Part shown: one piece after another, positions 20,922 to 31,534 of the stretch
How the letters are laid out: every line of letters starts with the position of its first letter
Numbering within the stretch: the stretch's first letter is position 1
Position numbers and translations under genes: made by a program
Notes under the pieces: generated by a model
Database searches by the model: none
What the model was told of the DNA's origin: nothing
Seen by the model: only the letters and a program-made list of their open reading frames with translations
Origin: Entamoeba histolytica HM-1:IMSS
Taxonomy: Eukaryota > Evosea > Mastigamoebida > Endamoebidae
DNA: 46,187 nucleotides
Assembly (NCBI RefSeq): GCF_000208925.1
Contig: NW_001914973.1
Coordinates: forward strand, 1 to 46,187
Direction of reading: 5' to 3'

Positions 20922-21230
20922 TCAACAAGTTGTGTTTAATCTATTCATCCTTTGTCTTACTTGTTCTAATAACCTCTCTTGATAACACTTTTCATCAATA
21001 CGTATTTCAGTCAATTCAAATAGAAATTTCTTATCCTTATGAATTGCTCCTTAGCTATCCAAATGCATTTTAATATAAATATTACTCCAATTCATACAAG
21101 AAGCATTAAGCAGAAACAAAAATGATTTGTACTTATCATTAAAAGATATCAATGAATCTTTAAAGTCATTTCCTCTACTTAATCCTACAGAAGAATAAGT
21201 TAATTTTTTTGTAAAATTTACTTGCGTTTT
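20922..21230 (-). pseudogene. Broken ORF of unknown family
   Basis: On the minus strand one frame stays open for 102 codons except for a TAA at 21053-21051. It reads KLTYSSVGLSRGNDFKDS, then FLFLLNASCMNWSNIYIK, the stop, and DKKFLFELTEIRIDEK to the end at 20922. Residue composition is that of a real protein, not of AT-rich noise. No usable ATG is at the front, so it is the decayed C-terminal part of a gene. I do not recognise the family. Confidence 0.4.
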
Positions 21231-21594
21231 TTAATGGTATAATAAATATAAGTATTTAACTGACAGTGTTTTTTTTCAACTAACACATTTTATTTTCACT
21301 GTTGTTTATTGCTGTACATATTTTTTATTTCCACAGATAATACTTTTTTGTTATATATGTGTTTAAATATAACATATTCTTTTTGGCTGATTTTATACTT
21401 TTTTATTTTCGTATTGGCAATAAGTAAGTAGGAATAATTTCTTATAGTTAAAATATTTTTGTTTCTTCAACCATATCTTGCCTTTTTTTATTCTCCTTAT
21501 GCGTAGTGAAATTTCCAGACTTTTCTTTATTTACGCTTTTTTATATTTTATTCATTTTTTATTTAATTTCATTTTTATTTTTCTTCTTCAACGC

Positions 21595-22400
21595 ATGGAT
21601 ATTGTCAGGAAGGAAGAACTGCAAAATAATATTAAGAATATTTCAATTTGTATGCACCTCTATCTCCAAAATAAAATAACAGGAGATAAATTTGATGAAA
21701 TAAAAGAAATCCTAAAGAAAATAAATAGACTAGAATATCTAGTCAAGGGAAGGAAATTGTAGAGAATAAAGTGCATCATGAAATTAAAAGAACATGATGA
21801 AGAAGGAATTAAAGTTAAAGCACTAGAAAGAATAAAATACCTAAAATATATGATGAGAATGATCAAAGAAAGAATTAAATTTAATAAGGAAGAAAGGGTT
21901 AGAATCAATACAAATAAAATCATGTTTGATTCTAACAAGAAAATTAAAATAAGGAAGAAACAAAAAATGAAATATACCCAAATAACGATATTACTTTAGA
22001 ATATTGGAAATCGTTATATGAAACACAGGTGATATTAAATAAAGATTATTGGAAAATAAAACAAATCACCTCGTGGAATGAAAAATATAGAAATTATGAT
22101 AATGTCATTATAACAATAAATGAATTAAATATAAGTATAATGAAAATAAATAATTAGAAATATTCATTGACACAATACAAAAGTATAAAAGAAAAGACAA
22201 GAATAAAGATAACATGTTAGTAATAAATAAAAAGAATAAAACTAATCTAATAAATGAACAATAAATATCTCAAGTACTAGATTAAATAAAGAATTGAAAA
22301 TGGTTGTTAAAAACATAAAGGGTGTCATGGAACAACATAAATACCATAATAAAACATATTTTATAGAGTTACTAGAAGAAGAATGTATCTTTTTCTGAAA
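21595..22400 (+). pseudogene. Decayed non-LTR retroelement (LINE-like) relic A
   Basis: Reading frames on the plus strand, with stops and shifts, give coding-like pieces: NISICMHLYLQNKITGDK and KFDEIKEILKKINRL (21595-21762), a charged block (21778-21999), then ITLEYWKSLYETQVILNK (about 21987-22040). A final piece MLVINKKNKTNLIN (about 22213-22256) resembles the endonuclease-end block of relic C (YVLDKKNKTSLLFD). The reverse-transcriptase core seems to be deleted. The call is inference from internal similarity plus knowledge that Entamoeba LINEs end in a restriction-like endonuclease. Confidence 0.45.
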
Positions 22401-22660
22401 TGAACAAGGAATAATATAAACTAATTTTATTAATATTTAATTGCTTGCTTATTTCTATTTCATTCTTATTTCTTTTCTTATTTATTAAAAACATATTGTG
22501 TGTGAAAATTTCATTAAATTAAATAAAAAAAAATCAACATTGAATTATGTCAATTTTTATTTCACCATTTCATTCATTAGCAGATGAACAAAATGTTCAT
22601 ATTCTTCATTGATTTGTTTTTATTCTTCATTATTTTGTTTTTCTATTCATCAAGATTGAA
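22401..22660. repeat. Segment duplicated at 40896-41113, downstream of both TLDc genes
   Basis: From about 22440 the sequence runs nearly parallel to 40896-41113: shared blocks include TGTGTGAAAATTTCATTAAA, AACATTGAATTATGTCAA and the stretch reaching the TLDc stop codons. It marks the 3' side of a segmental duplication that includes the TLDc coding ends. Confidence 0.7.
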
Positions 22661-23752
22661 TCATTTCATTTCAATTACTATGATTCGTTTTGGTGTGAAG
22701 TTTTCATTTCCACAAAGTGCATTTGATATTCCTTTATATTCAAATGAACGTTGTTTACAATGAGAATCTTTTTTATCATAGATTTTCTTAAGATAAATAT
22801 CACCACCCCCACATCCAAAATTAAACAACCAATTGTTTGATTTATTCCATAACCTAAATGCATCTTGTGGTTGTTTAATATCAAATTTCATCATTCCTTC
22901 CATTCTTCCTTTTGAATCTAATGAAAATACAAATGATTTTGAATCATTTATCCAACCGTCATCTTTATCAATTTTAGAATTAACATATCCTCCAAATTTA
23001 TTTCCATCTTCATCTTCAATAATAATTATTACATGTTCTTTATTCATTACTCTTTCTCCAAATACTGATGTGTCTTTATTCCAATCATCGATATCTGAAT
23101 CAAATAGTATATTTCCTACTTTTTTATTTGTCCATTCTTCTAGTTGTAACATTTCTTCCATCGTGTTCATTCCTTTCATTATTCTCAATCTTTCTCCTTC
23201 TTGTTTCTTTCTTTCTTCTTCTCTCTCTCTTTCTTTTATTTTCTCTTCTTCTTTTCTCTTCTTTCTTTCTAAATAATCACTATATTGCTTTTCCCACTCT
23301 TCTTTCTTCTTATTAAATTCTGCTGTGATTTTATTGATTTCTTCTTCTAATGGCTTGATTTGATCTTTCATTTTCATTTCTTCAAATGAAATAATTTTAT
23401 CTATTAGTTCATTCTTTGCTTTATTAACTGATTCTTCATCATTAGTACATTCTTTTATGATTCTATCCATTTTATCTGTTACTGTCTTTATTTTATTTAC
23501 TGTTTCTTGACTTTTTTCTATCACTAGTCTTCTTCTTCTAACTACTTCATCTACTCTATCAAATATGCCTTCTCCTCTTTTAATTGCTTCTGAATATGTT
23601 TCATCATCTTTTATTTCAAATACTTCATTTTTAATACTTCCTATATAATATTGATAATTCTTAGTAGTATCATCAATTGATTGTTGAATGTGTGGAAGTG
23701 TTTCTACTACTTCTTTAATTAATTGGTTATTTTTGTTTATTAACTCTTCCAT
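22661..23752 (-). CDS. Coiled-coil protein with C-terminal TLDc domain
   Basis: 363 residues from ATG 23752. Residues 1-200 are helical and very charged, with a Glu/Lys/Arg run around 165-190 (KRKEEEKIKEREREEER), predicted coiled coil. Residues ~205-363 form a TLDc domain: NILFDSDIDDWNKDTSVF, FGGYVNSKID, KSFVFSLDSKGR and a C-terminal PKRIIVIEMK. TLDc proteins elsewhere are linked to oxidative-stress resistance, V-ATPase regulation and trafficking; the role in Entamoeba is not known to me. The TLDc half and its downstream flank are closely related to those at 41114-41665, while the N-terminal half is unrelated, so one copy has gained or lost its front end. An AAACTTATAAAC-like element precedes the ATG. 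Confidence 0.75.
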   Translation of the reverse strand: MEELINKNNQLIKEVVETLPHIQQSIDDTTKNYQYYIGSIKNEVFEIKDDETYSEAIKRGEGIFDRVDEVVRRRRLVIEKSQETVNKIKTVTDKMDRIIKECTNDEESVNKAKNELIDKIISFEEMKMKDQIKPLEEEINKITAEFNKKKEEWEKQYSDYLERKKRKEEEKIKEREREEERKKQEGERLRIMKGMNTMEEMLQLEEWTNKKVGNILFDSDIDDWNKDTSVFGERVMNKEHVIIIIEDEDGNKFGGYVNSKIDKDDGWINDSKSFVFSLDSKGRMEGMMKFDIKQPQDAFRLWNKSNNWLFNFGCGGGDIYLKKIYDKKDSHCKQRSFEYKGISNALCGNENFTPKRIIVIEMK

Positions 23753-23938
23753 TTTAATTTAATTTGATGTTTATAAGTTTAAAATATGATGTTTAAATAG
23801 TTAATATACGTTATTAACAAATAAAATTAAATATTATTTTTATTACCATTTTCTTTTATCAAACATCATTCATTTTTATTTTTACAATAACAATAAATAT
23901 ATAATAATATTAATAATATAATAATAATAAAATTATAA

Positions 23939-24458
23939 GGCAACGAAAAAAAGCAAATAATTGAAAAAGAAGAGAATGAATGATATAAAAGAATAAAAAG
24001 AAAGTAAGAAGTAGATGAAGATGAAGAAAGAATAAAAGTAGAATGTAGAGATTATAAAAAGAAAGTAAAAGAAGAAAGAATATAAAAATAATAAATCACA
24101 AAGATGTAATAAAAGAAGAAATAAAAAGTGTATTTTTAATGTAAAAATTAGAAATATGAAATAAAAGTGTATAATTTAATTGTGTAAAATAATTAATATT
24201 ATTTTATTAATGAAAAAATATTTTATTCTTTTTATGTTTATTATTTATATGTATAACTTCATCATGATGTTTATTATATAATTAAACATAAGTGTTATGT
24301 TATTATTATAACATATAATAAATGATAAAATATAAATGAAAATGATATGAATATATGATATAGATTATAAAACAAAAGAATAATAAGAATAAATGATAAA
24401 TAAATATAGAAATGATAATCAATGATATAATAATAAAATCAAAATATAAAAGACAAAA
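23939..24458 (-). repeat. R repeat copy R3, inverted and truncated
   Basis: Reading on the minus strand it carries the 3' half of an R unit and ends GGCAACGAAAAAAAGC at 23939. Its reverse complement looks identical, or nearly so, to the right part of R4 (about 25009-25600). It stops where R4 begins, so the two form a fold-back pair with about 0.55 kb of loop. Confidence 0.75.
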
Positions 24459-24460
24459 TT

Positions 24461-25606
24461 GGGTACGAAAATAAGCAAAGAAAAATGCATCTAAATAATT
24501 TACAAAAAAGAAAAAAGATGCAAAATAATTTGCATTATTAGAATATTCCATTTATTATATTTTGCTCCTAAAATAAAAATAAATAAAAAATAAAAAGTAT
24601 GATAAATACAGAATATATAAATATTTATGTTTATATTTTATTATCAATTGTATTCATTTTGTATGAAATATTAATGAAATAAATGATTTGATTATTCATA
24701 TTTAATTTTATTATTTTTATTCTTTTCTTTATATGTTATTTATCTATCGTATTTTTATATATTTATTTCTCTGTTTATATTATTTATATCATTGTATTCT
24801 TCTTATTATCTATATAATATTTATATTATTATATTATTCTTATTTTATGTTTTTATGTTTATATTATTTATATTTTCTTATTGTTATTCTTTTATATTTA
24901 AATGTATTTGTTTATTCATCTTTTCATCTTTTATATTATTATCATTTATATCTATTTTCAATTTATATTTATTCTCTTTTGATTTATATTAATATTAAAT
25001 TTATCTTTTATATTTTGATTTTATTATTATATCATTGATTATCATTTCTATATTTATTTATCATTTATTCTTATTATTCTTTTGTTTTATAATCTATATC
25101 ATATATTCATATCATTTTCATTTATATTTTATCATTTATTATATGTTATAATAATAACATAACACTTATGTTTAATTATATAATAAACATCATGATGAAG
25201 TTATACATATAAATAATAAACATAAAAAGAATAAAATATTTTTTCATTAATAAAATAATATTAATTATTTTACACAATTAAATTATACACTTTTATTTCA
25301 TATTTCTAATTTTTACATTAAAAATACACTTTTTATTTCTTCTTTTANNNNNNNNNNNNNNNNNNNNNNNNNNNNNNNNNNNNNNNNNNNNNNNNNNNNN
25401 NNNNNNNNNNNNNNNNNNNNNNNNNNNNNNNNNNNNNNNNNNNNNNNGATTTATTATTTTTATATTCTTTCTTCTTTTACTTTCTTTTTATAATCTCTAC
25501 ATTCTACTTTTATTCTTTCTTCATCTTCATCTACTTCTTACTTTCTTTTTATTCTTTTATATCATTCATTCTCTTCTTTTTCAATTATTTGCTTTTTTTC
25601 TTTGCT
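24461..25606 (+). repeat. R repeat copy R4, full length, with assembly gap
   Basis: Starts GGGTACGAAAATAAGCAAAG and ends CAATTATTTGC plus T-run. It contains the same internal blocks as R1, R6 and R7. The 100-N gap lies inside it. Long frames within it encode only Phe/Ile/Tyr-rich strings and are not genes. Confidence 0.75.
25348..25447. other. Assembly gap of exactly 100 N
   Basis: A placeholder of standard size. Comparison with R3 and R6 suggests only about 12 bases (TTACATCTTTGT) are really missing at this point. Confidence 0.9.
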
Positions 25607-25689
25607 ATTGTAACCTATTGTTCAGTGAGAATTTATTCCAATCATTCACACTCTCCAGAATCTACTTATTCTTCTATATCTCTGTAATT

Positions 25690-26520
25690 CTCGATAATAT
25701 TCACCTCAATGTTTCATAATGTCTTTCATATCTGTTATTACAATATCTTTTACCGTTATTTCCAATGGATTTTATTTCCTTCGATTCGTAATAATTTAAC
25801 TGTTTCTTTATTTATCATTATCTCTACTGTTATTATGAATGATATAACTATTACTCTTATTATTCTTTCTATTTTTCTTATATGCTCATGTAATTTCTAA
25901 TACATATTAATCTTATCTGTAAATGTTTTACTTATATTCTTATCTCTTACTATTGTCATATCTATGATTAATCCCTCTTTTTTTCTTTAAATCTCTTACA
26001 TAAATATCTTGTCTTTTATGGAAATTTCCTTCTTTCTTATTTATTATTTCTTGTTTCCAAACCATAAATATTTTATCTTTCTCTATTCTTCTTTTCTTAT
26101 TATTAATTTTTTTTGTATTTTCTTCTTATTTATTTATTTCATTTTTAATTATTAAACCTCTCCATATATATTCTCCTATTTTATCATGTTTATTCATCTG
26201 TGATCTTTTAGTGATTATACAATTGATACTGTTATTGTTTATTGTTACTATATTATTACAGATATTACACATTACATATTTTGATTCATGTGTCAAAATT
26301 TCTTTCCTTATTCCATTATTTCTTGCTTTTTCTTGCTTTTTCTTTATTTGAATATATGCCTCCTTATATTATTAATTGCTTTCTATACTTTAATTGTTTT
26401 CTTTTTGTCTGTCATTTTATCTTCAATTCATTTTAAAATTTCATTTCTTATTTTCTTATTTCTCCTGTTATTGATATATTCTTCTTGAAACTTATCTTTT
26501 ATGTATTTTTTATCTTCAGT
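25690..26520 (-). pseudogene. Decayed LINE-like relic B, endonuclease end
   Basis: The minus strand, with many stops and shifts, contains YVMCNICNNIV (about 26280-26246; the first two Cys of a CCHC-type cluster), then GEYIWRGLIIKN, then QDIYVRDLKKKRGLIID followed by MTIV (about 26020-25960). The order, Cys pair then (P)D-x14-D, matches the restriction-like endonuclease at the C terminus of Entamoeba LINEs and R2-type elements. The Pro of PD reads as Gln here. The element is dead. Confidence 0.5.
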
Positions 26521-26549
26521 ATTTCAATATAAAGACATTACTATGATAT

Positions 26550-26923
26550 GGAACAAACAAATAATGCATAAAAGTGATGAACAATACCACAAAATACCAG
26601 ATATATATGTATTAGATAAAAAGAACAAAACTAGTCTATTATTTGATATGACTATTGTGGCTGATCACAATATTAATTGAGTCTATTGGAAGAAAAGAAA
26701 TAAGTATAATGAATTAAAGAATATTCTAATGAAAATAGAAAAGTTAAAAGATGACAAAATAATTCCAGTAGTAATTTCAATCAATGGATTAATAAATAAA
26801 GAAAGTAATAAATTAATTAAAGAATTAAAAATTGACATTGACATCGAGAAAGAAATGAAAAACAATGTAATAAAAAACATGATAGATATCATTGAATATT
26901 GCTTCAATAATAATCAAAAATAA
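26550..26923 (+). pseudogene. Decayed LINE-like relic C, endonuclease C terminus
   Basis: The plus strand reads KIPDIYVLDKKNKTSLLFD then MTIVADHN (26597-26670), an intact PD-x14-D endonuclease signature. After a stop it continues YNELKNILMKIEKLKDDK and IIPVVISINGLINK to a TAA at 26921. That tail, Tyr-x-x-Leu then viPvVvs-x-xG, is the usual end of this endonuclease family. Relics B and C lie in opposite orientations, less than 50 bases apart. The sequence after relic C (26952-27020) resembles 3865-3925. Confidence 0.55.
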
Positions 26924-27123
26924 TCCATAAAATTGCTAGAAAAAGAATCAATGAATGGGATTAGTTTCCACTGATGCAAGATTAATAGAAATTAATTCTA
27001 TTGATACTTATTTAAAGTAAAAATGATATTTAACTATATTTTTATTCTTAATTACACATATTATTCTATTTTTTAATATCAATGCCATGTGCATTTATGA
27101 ATATTACAAATATTATTATTCAT

Positions 27124-27167
27124 CATTCATTCTCTTCTTTTTCAATTATTTGCTTTTTTTCGTTGCC
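27124..27167 (+). repeat. R repeat copy R5, terminal ~44 bases only
   Basis: CATTCATTCTCTTC through TTTTTTTCGTTGCC, essentially the same as the last 44 bases of R2 and of the reverse complement of R3. No other R sequence is present, so this is an isolated end, useful for fixing the 3' boundary of the unit. Confidence 0.55.
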
Positions 27168-28000
27168 AATCTTAACTATCTTTATTTAATATATTCTAAT
27201 AACATATTTACTTTATCCACATTTTTTTCATTAATTTACTTAAGTATATCCTCCTATTGATTAACACCATTTCACAGTGGTTGAATATAGAAGAGTCTTA
27301 AAGAAATTTCATAAGAAATGGATAAAAGTAGTAAAAAGAATAAAAATAGGAATAAAAGAACGATAAATAAGAAAATTAAAAAATAATAAGAATAAAAAGT
27401 GAATTTAAACAACAAAACATTAGAAAATTGTATAAAAAATAACTTAATTACAAATAACATGTATATTTTGACTTTTCTTTAAAACACCGAAGTAAGTTTG
27501 TTTTTTTAAGGATTTAAGGAAATTCGTTAAAAACTCTGAAAGATATAATTTGTTATTCATACATTAGACAAATCAATTTAGTAATTGAAAGAAAAGAATT
27601 CGGTTGTTAAAAAATGTCAGAGACTAAATTCTAAATAATTAAAAAACTAAATTCAATCCATTGTTTTACCTATACTCTAAAAAACCATTTTTGATGAAAA
27701 ATCTTTAATTAAAATTATTCTAGATTAGTCTAAAAATAATGCTTAGTCTAGTTCTATTTCATGAGAAATTCCTGCTGAGTCTTAATACAAAATCATCTTT
27801 TAGAAAGACTATTTTAGAAAGAAACACTTAATGTTAAGTCATCCAGAACTTATAATCATTACTCAACTATCTTTGTTGTAAGTCTCTATAGTTATGATCC
27901 TTCTTTTTCTTCGATTATTTTTTTTTAATAAACAAATAGAAATGATATTTATCTTCAATACAGACATAAAGATAATTGAACCTACCTACCAAACAGTCAT
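27168..28000. other. Intergenic spacer
   Basis: About 830 bases without a supported gene. AT-rich, stops in all frames. A 60-aa minus-strand frame near 27272-27460 is Phe/Leu/Ser-rich and not convincing. Confidence 0.5.
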
Positions 28001-29038
28001 TTACTTGCTTTTCCCAGCACCAATAAATTGGACGTATGAAGTCTTGTCTTTTGTGATAACGAGATTCCTTGACAACCCTTTTGCTGTACGTTTTTCTTCT
28101 AAATAATTAACACATTTTTCAAAATAGTCTAATGCCTGTTCTAAAACTTCTTTATTTTGACTAAGATCAGTTGTGTCATTAAAATATCCAAGTTCAATTA
28201 ATTTATTAAACTCTTTGAATAATGATAAAGTTAAAACACTTGGATAACCTTTATAAATTACTACATCTTCACCTTTTTCAAATTTATGTCCTATTATCTC
28301 AATAATGAAACTATAATTTACAATAAAAGGAATTGGTAAAATTCCGAATGTTGTTGTAGAAACTTCCCATTGGTCTTCTTCTTCTTTTACTTCTTCCTTT
28401 ACCTCTTCTTTTGGTTCTAGTCGAACCTCATTTGATTCAGATGAAAAGTCTTTTACTTCCTTAATCTGACGAGTTTTCCGTTCTCTTTTATCTCTACCTT
28501 TCTTTTTTCTTTCTCTTACTTGCTTTATTTTTGAAGTGGAAATCTTTTCATCACTTTCATCACTTTCACCAAATTCGTCATTGAGTAGTGACGAACCTTC
28601 CATAACCCACGACTTACCTATTTCTTCATTTGGTTTTGGTGTTTTTGCTTTGACAATATCTTCAGATACAATCTTCTCAATCAAATTCTTAGGTTTTTCT
28701 TTTCTCTCTTTCCTTTTTCGTCCAACACATCTTCTTGGCTTTTTGGTTTCATGGTCTTCTGGTGGTTCGTTCATCTCTTTATACTGTTTTTTCAATATCT
28801 CACATTTGGCTGAAATAACTTCATTTTCACTTTTTGTTTGGATTGTTTGTGAAAATAATAACGAAATCTCTTCATCTTTTTCTTTTAACATATTAGTATA
28901 ATATTCAATCTCTTTCTCGCGTGATTGTATTTCTTCTTCTATTACTATATTCTCTTTTTCTATTAATTCTATTTCTTTTTGAATGGATTTGTATTTTACA
29001 TAATCTTCCAGTTGAACACTCACTAACTGGTTGTTCAT
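28001..29038 (-). CDS. Hypothetical coiled-coil, charged protein (345 aa)
   Basis: ATG at 29038. Three parts are visible. Residues ~10-90 are a coiled coil (IQKEIELIEKENIVIEEE). Residues ~95-235 are hydrophilic with basic clusters (GRKRKERKEKPK, RERKKKGRDKRERKTR) and acidic/Ser patches that could be nuclear localisation signals and phosphorylation sites. Residues ~240-345 look folded (ILPIPFIVNYSFIIEIIG, VVIYKGYPSVLTLSLF, helix ALDYFEKCVNYLEEK). No family recognised; a chromatin or nuclear scaffold role is possible but only inferred. It is divergent from the CDF transporter, with 244 bases between ATGs. Confidence 0.65.
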   Translation of the reverse strand: MNNQLVSVQLEDYVKYKSIQKEIELIEKENIVIEEEIQSREKEIEYYTNMLKEKDEEISLLFSQTIQTKSENEVISAKCEILKKQYKEMNEPPEDHETKKPRRCVGRKRKERKEKPKNLIEKIVSEDIVKAKTPKPNEEIGKSWVMEGSSLLNDEFGESDESDEKISTSKIKQVRERKKKGRDKRERKTRQIKEVKDFSSESNEVRLEPKEEVKEEVKEEEDQWEVSTTTFGILPIPFIVNYSFIIEIIGHKFEKGEDVVIYKGYPSVLTLSLFKEFNKLIELGYFNDTTDLSQNKEVLEQALDYFEKCVNYLEEKRTAKGLSRNLVITKDKTSYVQFIGAGKSK

Positions 29039-29256
29039 ATGTCAATTTCTTGAATTTATTTATTTTTAGTTTTCTTCAAAAAATTGGTTCTTTAACAATA
29101 TCTCAAACAGCATCTTTTTTTATTTTAGGTTTGTGTTTTTTTTTAATGACGTGGAAACTAAAGTCTTTACTTTCACAATAACTAAAATGCCTTGAGTATG
29201 ATATGACATGGAAGATGACGTGGACGCTGAGTAAAAAAAAGAAAGGATAGTAAAAG

Positions 29257-29266
29257 ACTTTAAAAT
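29257..29266 (+). promoter_or_regulatory. TATA-like element before the CDF transporter
   Basis: ACTTTAAAAT, 16 bases before the ATG at 29283, within the 244-base divergent intergenic region. Confidence 0.3.
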
Positions 29267-29282
29267 AGTAGGTAATAGTATA

Positions 29283-30401
29283 ATGAACACAGCAGAACGT
29301 GTTCCTCTCATTAAGAATGAAGAACAGAATACTAAGTTTTGTTCAGAAAATCAATTTGATAAGAGTTGTGATACAGTTGATGAGTCTTGGAAGTTGACTA
29401 AGAATATTTTTACTAAAATATCAACAAGAAATGCCAAACTCAAAAAATTTTATGAAAAACAGAATAAATTTGTTGATTCTCTCTTTGAAGAAGTTCCTGA
29501 TGATAAAGATGAAATTACTGATTGTAGGACAAAAATAGCAATTTATGGAAGTTTTATTGTGAATGTTTGTTTATGTCTTATAAAAATTGTTGCAGCTGTA
29601 ATGTCTGGATCATTAACAGTTATTGCGAGTACATTAGATTCATGTTTGGATATTATTTCAGGTGCAGTTATGTTTATTACTGCATTACTCATGAGAAAAA
29701 GAAATATTTATAAATATCCTGTTGGAAAAAAGAGAATGGAACCTTTAGGTGTTATTGTTTTTGCTACAGCAATGTTTACTGCAACCATTCAATTATTAAC
29801 AAATGCAGCTAAAACACTAATATCTGGTACATCTGATTTTGAGATGTCAATATTTCCTATATGTGTAATTGGGGTAACAATATTTTTTAAATGTTGTTTA
29901 TATTTATATTGTAGAACAGTTAATAATCCATCTGCATCTGCATTAGCTGATGATCATAGAAATGATATTTTAACAAATACATTTGGACTTTGTATGTCAG
30001 TAGTTGGTTATTATTATTTTTGGTGGTTAGATGCTGTTGGTGGAATTGTTTTATCATTTTATATTATGATTAATTGGTTCTTTACATTAATGGAATATCT
30101 TTCTATTATGTCTGGTAAAGCAGCACCTAAAGAATTTATTTCTCAAATAATTGTAATCTGTTGGAATCATGATCCAAGAATCAAGGCAATAGACACTGTT
30201 CGTGCATTTCATTTATCAATGGGATATATGGTTGAAGTTGATATTGTTTTAGCTGAAAATATGACATTGATGGAAGCTCATGATATCGGTGAGTCTTTAC
30301 AAATGAGATTAGAAAAACATCCCAATGTTGATCGTGCATTTGTTCATTTAGATTATAATGATGATCATGATGTATTAAATGAGCATGAAACTGATAATTG
30401 A
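29283..30401 (+). CDS. Cation diffusion facilitator (CDF) transporter, Mn-CDF-like
   Basis: 372 residues from ATG 29283. A proton/metal antiporter that moves divalent cations out of the cytosol. It has a ~90-residue hydrophilic N terminus, about six membrane spans (first near IAIYGSFIVNVCLCLIKI) and a C-terminal cytosolic CDF domain (from about residue 280, ending with VHLDYNDDHD). Metal site: D119-x3-D123 in the second span (LDSCLD) and D224-x3-D228 in the fifth (DHRND). Asp at the first position in both, instead of His, points to the Mn/Fe-type CDF group rather than Zn carriers. There is no His-rich loop, which also argues against Zn. Whether it sits in the plasma membrane or in vesicles cannot be told. 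Confidence 0.88.
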   Translation: MNTAERVPLIKNEEQNTKFCSENQFDKSCDTVDESWKLTKNIFTKISTRNAKLKKFYEKQNKFVDSLFEEVPDDKDEITDCRTKIAIYGSFIVNVCLCLIKIVAAVMSGSLTVIASTLDSCLDIISGAVMFITALLMRKRNIYKYPVGKKRMEPLGVIVFATAMFTATIQLLTNAAKTLISGTSDFEMSIFPICVIGVTIFFKCCLYLYCRTVNNPSASALADDHRNDILTNTFGLCMSVVGYYYFWWLDAVGGIVLSFYIMINWFFTLMEYLSIMSGKAAPKEFISQIIVICWNHDPRIKAIDTVRAFHLSMGYMVEVDIVLAENMTLMEAHDIGESLQMRLEKHPNVDRAFVHLDYNDDHDVLNEHETDN

Positions 30402-30937
30402 TTTTTTTGTTTTAGAAATATCATTATGTAAAAGAGTGTATTACAATCAAATTTAGTGAACAATTTAAATCCAATACATTTATTCTACTGGTTTAACTTA
30501 TCTTTAGTATTTAACTGACAAAAACTTCTTTTATTTGTTTTAATGAATATTATGAATTTCAATGATAAACAATCATCCTTTCATTTGTATATAAGTTAAT
30601 TATATTATTGAGTATCTTATTAAAGAATAATACTCTTATTTAAAATAATGTATTAATAAATTATAAATCATTATTTCTTTCATAAATCAAAGAATGTTAA
30701 AATTGTTGAAAGTTTATTATATTTTATTCATTATATATTATTTTATCTACACAGATTGCATAATTATTTTCGATCCGTATACAGCACAATAGCTTATAAC
30801 AGAAATGAATTAAAAAAATAATCAAAAGAATAAAATAAGATATAAAATGATTAAGATATTTTACTTTTGAGGATTTTTTATTATGACAAGAATCTCTCTT
30901 AAAAGAAAAAAAAAAGAATAAGTAAAATTGACTTCAA
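30402..30937. other. Convergent intergenic spacer
   Basis: 536 bases between the stops of the transporter and the proteasome gene. AT-rich; no gene or structured element seen. Confidence 0.5.
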
Positions 30938-31534
30938 TTAATTTACTGGTGGAAATACTTCTGGACCTTGAATTAATTCAGTTTTGTCCTTATAACAAAC
31001 CTCAATGCAATAGTGAGAAGATGAAACAATTACTCTCTTTTGAATTTCTTTAATACATTTTTTCATTAATTCAAGTGCCTCTTCAAACTCCATACCAGAG
31101 TGCCAATTTTTATCTAAAAGTGCATACACAAAATTACTTCCAATTCCATGTGAAGCATATGTTTCAGGAACTAAAGTTCCAAATTGGTCTATCATAAATA
31201 ATTCTGGCTTCTCATCAACACCTCCAAGAAGCATACTACACTGATACCCACCTTCACGTAATGAGTCAGACACTTGTCTTCTAATCCAATGAGCAATTGA
31301 CTGTGTAGTACTTTTTAATCCATTTCGATAATAATTAAGAGCAATATTTCTTTGAACAAAATCAGCTAATACCTGACGATCATTACCTTCTCCAATAATT
31401 GTTAATAACCGATTTCCTTGAACAGGATATATTTTATTAAAATCATTTCGAACTGTAATGACCCCCCTTCCACTATTTCCATCAACTGCCATTAATACAA
31501 AATCTTTACCAACAATACCTATACAACTATCCAT
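30938..31534 (-). CDS. PSMB2: 20S proteasome subunit beta-4 (PSMB2/Pre1 type)
   Basis: 198 residues from ATG 31534, the normal length for beta-4. It is a structural, non-catalytic beta subunit of the 20S core: the N terminus is MDSCIGIVGKDFVLMA with no propeptide and no Thr1 nucleophile, as in PSMB2. Diagnostic matches include GEGNDRQVLADFVQRN, MLLGGVDEKPELFMID, ASHGIGSNFVYALLD and a C-terminal KKCIKEIQKR-V block. The minus-strand leader carries AACTATAAAA at 31560-31551, 16 bases before the ATG, the same ten bases as before the LRR gene. Confidence 0.9.
   Translation of the reverse strand: MDSCIGIVGKDFVLMAVDGNSGRGVITVRNDFNKIYPVQGNRLLTIIGEGNDRQVLADFVQRNIALNYYRNGLKSTTQSIAHWIRRQVSDSLREGGYQCSMLLGGVDEKPELFMIDQFGTLVPETYASHGIGSNFVYALLDKNWHSGMEFEEALELMKKCIKEIQKRVIVSSSHYCIEVCYKDKTELIQGPEVFPPVN

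Noticed and set aside
26683..26907. Minus-strand 74-codon frame
   Set aside because: It is the antisense of relic C, whose plus-strand reading contains the recognisable PD-x14-D endonuclease end.
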